Of a stretch of DNA of 64,000 nucleotides, positions 59,953 to 64,000 are shown piece by piece. The notes beneath the pieces are model-generated. The model searched no databases, was not told the origin of the DNA, and saw nothing but the letters and a program-made list of their open reading frames with translations. The stretch is taken from NCBI RefSeq assembly GCF_036090055.1, contig NZ_CP107970.1:560501-624500 (forward strand). The letters are read 5' to 3'. A program made the translations under genes and the position numbers. Source of the stretch: Nocardioides sp. NBC_00368 (GTDB lineage: Bacteria; Actinomycetota; Actinomycetes; Propionibacteriales; Nocardioidaceae). Numbering within the stretch: the stretch's first letter is position 1; each line of letters begins with the position of its first letter.

Positions 59953-60806
59953 GACCAGTGGGACGCCAAAACTCGCGGCCCTGCTCGTCGGCACTGGTCG
60001 TCGGCTCGGCGCATGGTCGGCGCCGACCGCCGTTGTCGTCGATCCGTATCGGTCATGCGTCCGTGAGCCCTCTGGGCTCATCCTTCCGTACCCGCCTCGA
60101 AGGCGCATCGAGGACCCCTTGTGGTCTCGATCCGGACCGGTCGTGACCGGCGGCGGGTCGAGGCGGGATCACTAGCGGGACTCGAGGACGTACGCGGGTC
60201 AAGGGGTACCGGGATACGAGGTCGTGTGCCACGACGCTGGTACGCGACCCACCTGATCTCTGACCTGCGCAAACGGAGCGCCGCGGCGGTGCGTGGATGG
60301 TGGACGTACCACGTCTGTGGCACGTGACGCCCTCGGCCTGGTACAGCGTTGGGGCAGGTCAGGGGTCGCTTTCGGGTCTCGTGCCACAGGTGGCACGAGA
60401 TTCCGACTTCTCGATGCGCACATGCGAGTGGGTATGTACTCCTTGAGAAAGGGTGGTACAGGTGGCACAGGGGGTATCAACGTGCGGCCTGACCTGGAGA
60501 AATCGCTGTACCACCGCCAACTTCGACCGTGGTACACACGAACCGAAGAAGGCTGGAAGACGGATCTGACCTGCTGAAATGATGTGCCACGATCGTGGTA
60601 CACCCACAGCGACACCTCGCAGGGGTATCCATCGCTCGTCGTCAGAACCCGCGGACCCTGTCCCGCCAGTCGCCGGAGATGTATCTCCGGCGCGGGCGGC
60701 CCGATCACATGCCGGCTGACGCCGGCCTCGGGCCGTGAACCGCCGAGGAGATGACCAGCGACTCGCCCGAGCCCGCCATCCCTCGCCATGATCGCGAGGG
60801 GAAGCG
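59953..60806. other. Non-coding region with the GTGGYAC array
   Basis: No convincing gene in about 850 bases. It contains the array at 60226-60601. Codon usage lacks the third-position bias of neighbouring genes. Confidence 0.5.
60226..60601. repeat. GTGGYAC heptamer array, candidate origin or centromere
   Basis: Eleven full copies of GTGG[CT]AC or its complement start at 60226, 60306, 60317, 60381, 60390, 60453, 60462, 60508, 60529, 60584 and 60595, with partial TGGTAC at 60238 and 60339. Inverted pairs are spaced 11 bp (60306/60317, 60584/60595, 60226/60237) or 9 bp (60381/60390), and a direct pair 9 bp (60453/60462). Regular spacing near one helical turn indicates a cooperative protein-binding array. 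Confidence 0.7.
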
Positions 60807-60914
60807 ATGCCTGGCGCCAGCACGAACATCACGGACACCGGCAGAGCGCGCTCGGCCGTGCCGGGTCTCGTCGAGATCTTCGAACGGGGAGAGATCCTCG
60901 AGTGGGGGCCGTGA
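60807..60914 (+). CDS. Micro-ORF (35 aa)
   Basis: MPGASTNITDTGRARSAVPG is followed by LVEIFERGEILEWGP. GAGGGG lies five bases before the ATG. The stop overlaps the GTG start of the next gene (GTGA), a coupling typical of genuine genes. Function unknown. Confidence 0.5.
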   Translation: MPGASTNITDTGRARSAVPGLVEIFERGEILEWGP

Positions 60915-61165
60915 CCATGCCCGCCCACGATCACGATCGTGCGCCCAATCAGGGCCGCAACCCCGGCCCTGGTCGCGACGGTCGGCGTGTCCTCGTCCCG
61001 ACCATCGAGGGCGACCGCAGGACTCCCACCTACGCCACCGTGATCGGCCCGGATCCCGACAACCCTGGCTTCGTGCACGTCCACACCGACCGACCTGTCA
61101 TGGGCGAGCGCCTGCACTCCATCGAGACCGCCGACATCACTGACATCACCGAGGGGACTGGCTGA
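60911..61165 (+). CDS. Small hypothetical protein (84 aa)
   Basis: The GTG at 60911 is coupled to the 35-aa ORF; ATG 60917 is an alternative. The sequence begins VTMPAHDHDRAPNQGRNPGP, then GRRVLVPTIEGDRRTPTYAT, and ends ERLHSIETADITDITEGTG. The middle is beta-rich, the ends disordered. First in a run of three small genes before the primase. Unknown. Confidence 0.55.
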   Translation: MTMPAHDHDRAPNQGRNPGPGRDGRRVLVPTIEGDRRTPTYATVIGPDPDNPGFVHVHTDRPVMGERLHSIETADITDITEGTG

Positions 61166-61231
61166 GTGCCCCAGTGACCACCGCCGCGACGCCCGGGACG
61201 ACCGCCGGCCCACAGCCCAGGAGGAGCCGAG

Positions 61232-61597
61232 ATGGCACACACGCCCGAAACAATCACGGTGCAGCACCCGCGCTACTACGTCGCGCTCTACCTGAACCGC
61301 CACGACGGCATCGGCGCCTGGCAGGCGCGCAACTGCACCATCACCCCCGCGGGAAACCTCACCCTCGTCGGGCCCGACATCATCCACGCCGACTCGATCC
61401 GGCGCGCGCGACGCCTCTTCGCCGACTATGTCGAAGCCCTCGATCTCGACGGAAGGGGACCTGACGGGCCCTGCGCTGAGCTGTTCAGCCCCGGATTCTC
61501 GGACGACCCCTACGCCGCGATCCGGCCCGACGACACACCTGTCCTCAGGCTCGAGATCGGCCCCCGCGGTGGCGTACGACTCAGCGAGGTGTTCTGA
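61232..61597 (+). CDS. Hypothetical protein (121 aa)
   Basis: MAHTPETITVQHPRYYVALY starts at ATG 61232 with AGGAGGAG seven bases upstream. It contains GAWQARNCTITPAGNLTLVG and DSIRRARRLFADYVEALDLD, then a beta-rich tail VLRLEIGPRGGVRLSEVF. No known domain. The next gene begins one base after its stop. Confidence 0.6.
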   Translation: MAHTPETITVQHPRYYVALYLNRHDGIGAWQARNCTITPAGNLTLVGPDIIHADSIRRARRLFADYVEALDLDGRGPDGPCAELFSPGFSDDPYAAIRPDDTPVLRLEIGPRGGVRLSEVF

Positions 61598-61598
61598 C

Positions 61599-61790
61599 AT
61601 GCCGACGCTCAGCTCACCGCTCCAAGCCGTGGCACTGCTCGCCGCCATCCCGGTCATGGTGGCCCTCGCGATCATCGCGATCGGCTACCTCCTGGTCGCG
61701 GTCTCCGGGATCGTCTCGTTCGCTGCCAGGATCCGCCGAGGCGCACCTCCGCCTCGCCCGGTGGACACGCTGTCCAACCTGCTCGAGTGA
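61599..61790 (+). CDS. Single-pass small membrane protein (63 aa)
   Basis: MPTLSSPLQAVALLAAIPVM is followed by VALAIIAIGYLLVAVSGIVS, giving a hydrophobic stretch of about 35 residues that could be one or two helices. The basic and Pro-rich tail (AARIRRGAPPPRPVDTLSNL LE) should be cytosolic. It directly follows the 121-aa gene and may act with it. Confidence 0.55.
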   Translation: MPTLSSPLQAVALLAAIPVMVALAIIAIGYLLVAVSGIVSFAARIRRGAPPPRPVDTLSNLLE

Positions 61791-62133
61791 CCTCGGTCGA
61801 CCCAGGGACCGGCTGCGGGCTAGGTGTCTGATCGGAGCCGCCGTGCAGGTGCTCGCCAGACGTTCGCCGAGGCAGCGCTGCTTGTTGAAAAAGGGCGTCG
61901 TGCCCGCGTCGACGGCTCGACCTGGTCTGCGCAAGGAGCGGCCGCTGGGCCCCTGACCTGCGCCTTCGGGCCTCCCGATTGGTTGATGCGCAAATCACAG
62001 CGATTCTGGATTCGCATTGAAAATCACATGGCGTGGCTCTAGGGTCAAATGACTCGCTCCACTCGACCAACGAGCTGAACCCGGCATCCACCCTTCGCCG
62101 AATGAGGCTCACGCCACTCGGGAGACACCACCC
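61791..62133. promoter_or_regulatory. Promoter region of the primase gene
   Basis: An AT-rich stretch at 61977-62035 contains GCAAATCACAGCG and GAAAATCACATGGCG, two imperfect direct repeats of AAATCACA. It lies upstream of the primase start at 62134. No gene is seen. Confidence 0.45.
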
Positions 62134-64000
62134 ATGACAGTGAGCAACGCCGGCGACGTCATCGACCTGCTGACCGCAGAGATGACGGCCAACGGTCTGG
62201 GCAACAACCCACCCGACCAGATCATCCGCCGTGTCACCACCGAATACCTGAACACGCTCGACCCTGCCGTACCCGCTGCTCCCCAGACTGCCCTATCTCA
62301 GACCACCCAGGGCCAGGGTTCGGGGCAGGGTTCGGGGCAGGGTCCGGGGCTGGGTCCGGGGCTGGCTGCGGGTCCGGGTGCGGTGTCGCAGCGGCTCATC
62401 GCCCTGGTCAACCGCTGCTACGCGTTGGAGAACACAGCCGCGTCGGCGGCGCGGGAGAAGCTGCTGCCCCTGCGGCACCTGACCAACTATCAGATCGCCC
62501 AGGCCCTGCTGCGGCTGCACCACATCATCCGGATTGCGCCCTCGGCCCGGGACACCGACCGTGAGTACGACCTGATCGCCATGTACGTCACCGGCGGCAT
62601 CAACCTGGGGGTCTACTCCACCAGCGAGGACGAGATCCGCACCGTGGCACGGCGCTATTACTCCGGGCTGACCGTCAACGACTTCAAAGAGGTCATGGCG
62701 ATCCTGCGCGAGGACTCCCCGCGCACCCACCGCTGTGAGAACCGCGACCTGATCGCGGTCAACAACGGCATCTTCGACTACGCCGCCAAGCAGCTGCTGC
62801 CGTTCACCCCGGACCTGGTCTTCTTGTCGAAGTCGCACGTCGATTACGACCCGAACGCCACCAGCCCCCGCATCGTCGACCCCGTCGACGCCACCATCTG
62901 GGAGGTCGAGGACTGGATGGCGTCGCTCTCGGATGATCCGGAGATCGTGGAGCTGCTGTGGGAGATCCTCGGCGCGATCATCCGACCCCATGTGCGCTGG
63001 AACAAGACCGCCTGGTTCTACTCCGAGCAGGGCAACAACGGCAAGGGCACCTTGTGCGAGCTGATGCGGAACCTGACCGGCCCCGGCGCCTACACCTCGA
63101 TCCCGTTGAGCGACTTCGGCAAGGAGTTCGCCCTCGAGCCCTTGGTGCGTGCGAGCGCGATCATCGTCGACGAGAACGACGTGGGCACCTTCATCGACCG
63201 CGCCGCGAACCTGAAAGCGATCGTGACCAGCGACGTCATCCAGATCAACCGAAAGTACCGGATGCCGATCGCCTATCAGTTCTTCGGGTTCATGGTCCAG
63301 TGCCTCAACGAGTTCCCCCGCGTCAAGGACAAGTCCGAGTCCTTCTACCGCCGCCAGCTCTTCGTCCCCTTCGAGAAGAACTTCGCCGGCAGCGAACGCC
63401 GCTACATCAAGAACGACTACCTGCACCGAGGCGACGTCTTGCGCTATGTGCTCAGACGGGTCCTGCACATGGACTACTACCAGCTCTCCGAACCCGTGGC
63501 GGCCAAGGCCGTGCTGGCCGAGTACAAGGAGTTCAACGACCCCGTCCGGGCCTGGTGGGAGGAGTTCCACACCCAGCTCGCCTGGGACCTGGTGCCTTTC
63601 ACCTTCGCCTATGACCTCTACCGCGCCTGGTTCGTCGAGACCTCACCGTCGGGATCGCCGGTGAGCAGGGTGATCTTCGTGCGCGACCTGTGCTCCATCG
63701 TCCGCGAGGATCCCCACTGGCACTGCAAGGACAAGAACCGCAAGGTCCGTCCCGGCCAGATGATGAGTCGGTCCGAGCCACTGATCGCCACCTACGACCT
63801 GGCCCGCTGGAAGAGCCCGACCTACCACGGCAAAGACCCGAACCTGCTCTCCCAACCCGCGTTGGCCGACTCCTACCGCGGCATCCTCCGCATCTCCGCG
63901 ATGGCAGGCACCGCCACCGGCGGGCCAGGCACGGGGCCAGGCGCCGGGTCAGGTACGGCGCCAGGCACGACGCACGGCGCGACCGGCCCCAGCGGGACTG
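62134..64000 (+). CDS. P4/D5-type primase-helicase, partial at right edge
   Basis: At least 622 aa, open to the window end. It starts MTVSNAGDVIDLLTAEMTAN with GGGAG nine bases upstream. A Gly/Gln/Pro linker (about 60-80) precedes the D5-type N-terminal region. The SF3 helicase motifs are Walker A WFYSEQGNNGKGTLCEL (about 293-309), Walker B ASAIIVDENDV (about 340-350) and motif C FMVQCLNEFPRVKDKSESFY RRQLFVPF. The C-terminal part in the window ends in a Gly/Thr/Pro-rich tail. Phage P4-like enzymes of this kind initiate and unwind at iteron origins, so the GTGGYAC array 1.5 kb upstream is a candidate target. Confidence 0.85.
   Translation, partial: MTVSNAGDVIDLLTAEMTANGLGNNPPDQIIRRVTTEYLNTLDPAVPAAPQTALSQTTQGQGSGQGSGQGPGLGPGLAAGPGAVSQRLIALVNRCYALENTAASAAREKLLPLRHLTNYQIAQALLRLHHIIRIAPSARDTDREYDLIAMYVTGGINLGVYSTSEDEIRTVARRYYSGLTVNDFKEVMAILREDSPRTHRCENRDLIAVNNGIFDYAAKQLLPFTPDLVFLSKSHVDYDPNATSPRIVDPVDATIWEVEDWMASLSDDPEIVELLWEILGAIIRPHVRWNKTAWFYSEQGNNGKGTLCELMRNLTGPGAYTSIPLSDFGKEFALEPLVRASAIIVDENDVGTFIDRAANLKAIVTSDVIQINRKYRMPIAYQFFGFMVQCLNEFPRVKDKSESFYRRQLFVPFEKNFAGSERRYIKNDYLHRGDVLRYVLRRVLHMDYYQLSEPVAAKAVLAEYKEFNDPVRAWWEEFHTQLAWDLVPFTFAYDLYRAWFVETSPSGSPVSRVIFVRDLCSIVREDPHWHCKDKNRKVRPGQMMSRSEPLIATYDLARWKSPTYHGKDPNLLSQPALADSYRGILRISAMAGTATGGPGTGPGAGSGTAPGTTHGATGPSGT

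Noticed and set aside
1..64000. CRISPR array
   Set aside because: No regularly spaced direct repeats of 24-40 bases with unique spacers were found; the tandem repeats present are 6-14 bp without spacers.

Overview
The window is high-GC DNA from an actinomycete. The evidence is strong G/C third-position bias, GTG and TTG starts with GGAGG-type ribosome binding sites, an Lsr2 nucleoid protein, and actinobacterial DUF-type genes. No rRNA, complete canonical tRNA, intact transposase or CRISPR array was seen. It reads as part of a large plasmid or integrative conjugative element, with a defence and decay-rich accessory half (about 1-27.6 kb) and a maintenance and transfer half (about 27.7-64 kb).

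Accessory half. A short DnaB-C-like gene whose Walker A lysine is replaced (515-1399, minus) precedes a four-gene, fully overlapping Wadjet/Mks-type SMC operon (jetABCD, 1971-9851). This block is bracketed by two decayed copies of one unknown minus-strand gene (left edge and 10856-11160). Next come a large SF1 helicase (11493-14702), a 54-aa zinc-ribbon-like gene, a single-polypeptide Type ISP restriction-modification enzyme of 1597 aa (15837-20630) and a PQQ-propeller lipoprotein. After these lie a collapsed second copy of the SF1 helicase, a doubly frameshifted AAA ATPase, a HEPN (RX4H) protein, a frameshifted endonuclease/exonuclease/phosphatase gene, and two tandem YezG-like immunity genes without an evident toxin. 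Intact defence genes are therefore mixed with corpses and duplicated fragments.

Transfer and maintenance half. Minus-strand genes encode a VirB3/PrgI-like membrane protein, a VirB4-like protein without recognisable Walker motifs, and a large VirB6-like membrane protein (35704 down to 29338). Upstream of them are a type IA topoisomerase with three C-terminal repeats, a ribbon-helix-helix protein coupled to a 366-aa partner, and several hypothetical genes. Then come an SSB, a ParR/ParM segregation locus with a 24-aa coupled micro-ORF, a membrane-anchored UvrD/helicase-IV-like protein, a SLOG-family protein, Lsr2, a RecJ-like DHH nuclease, a CPBP protease and two further small operons. The window ends inside a P4/D5-type primase-helicase gene (62134 onward).

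Non-coding signals. An array of eleven GTGGYAC heptamers, often paired at 9-11 bp, lies at 60226-60601. A cluster of CCGTACGG palindromes, partly framed by a 14-bp inverted repeat, lies at 50781-50923. Both are candidate origin or partition regions. A shared ATCACCAA motif occurs in three AT-rich promoter regions (38420, 41094, 45891), suggesting one regulator for the maintenance genes. Two strong rho-independent terminators lie at 45254 and 46261, and a tRNA-like element at 44249-44316.
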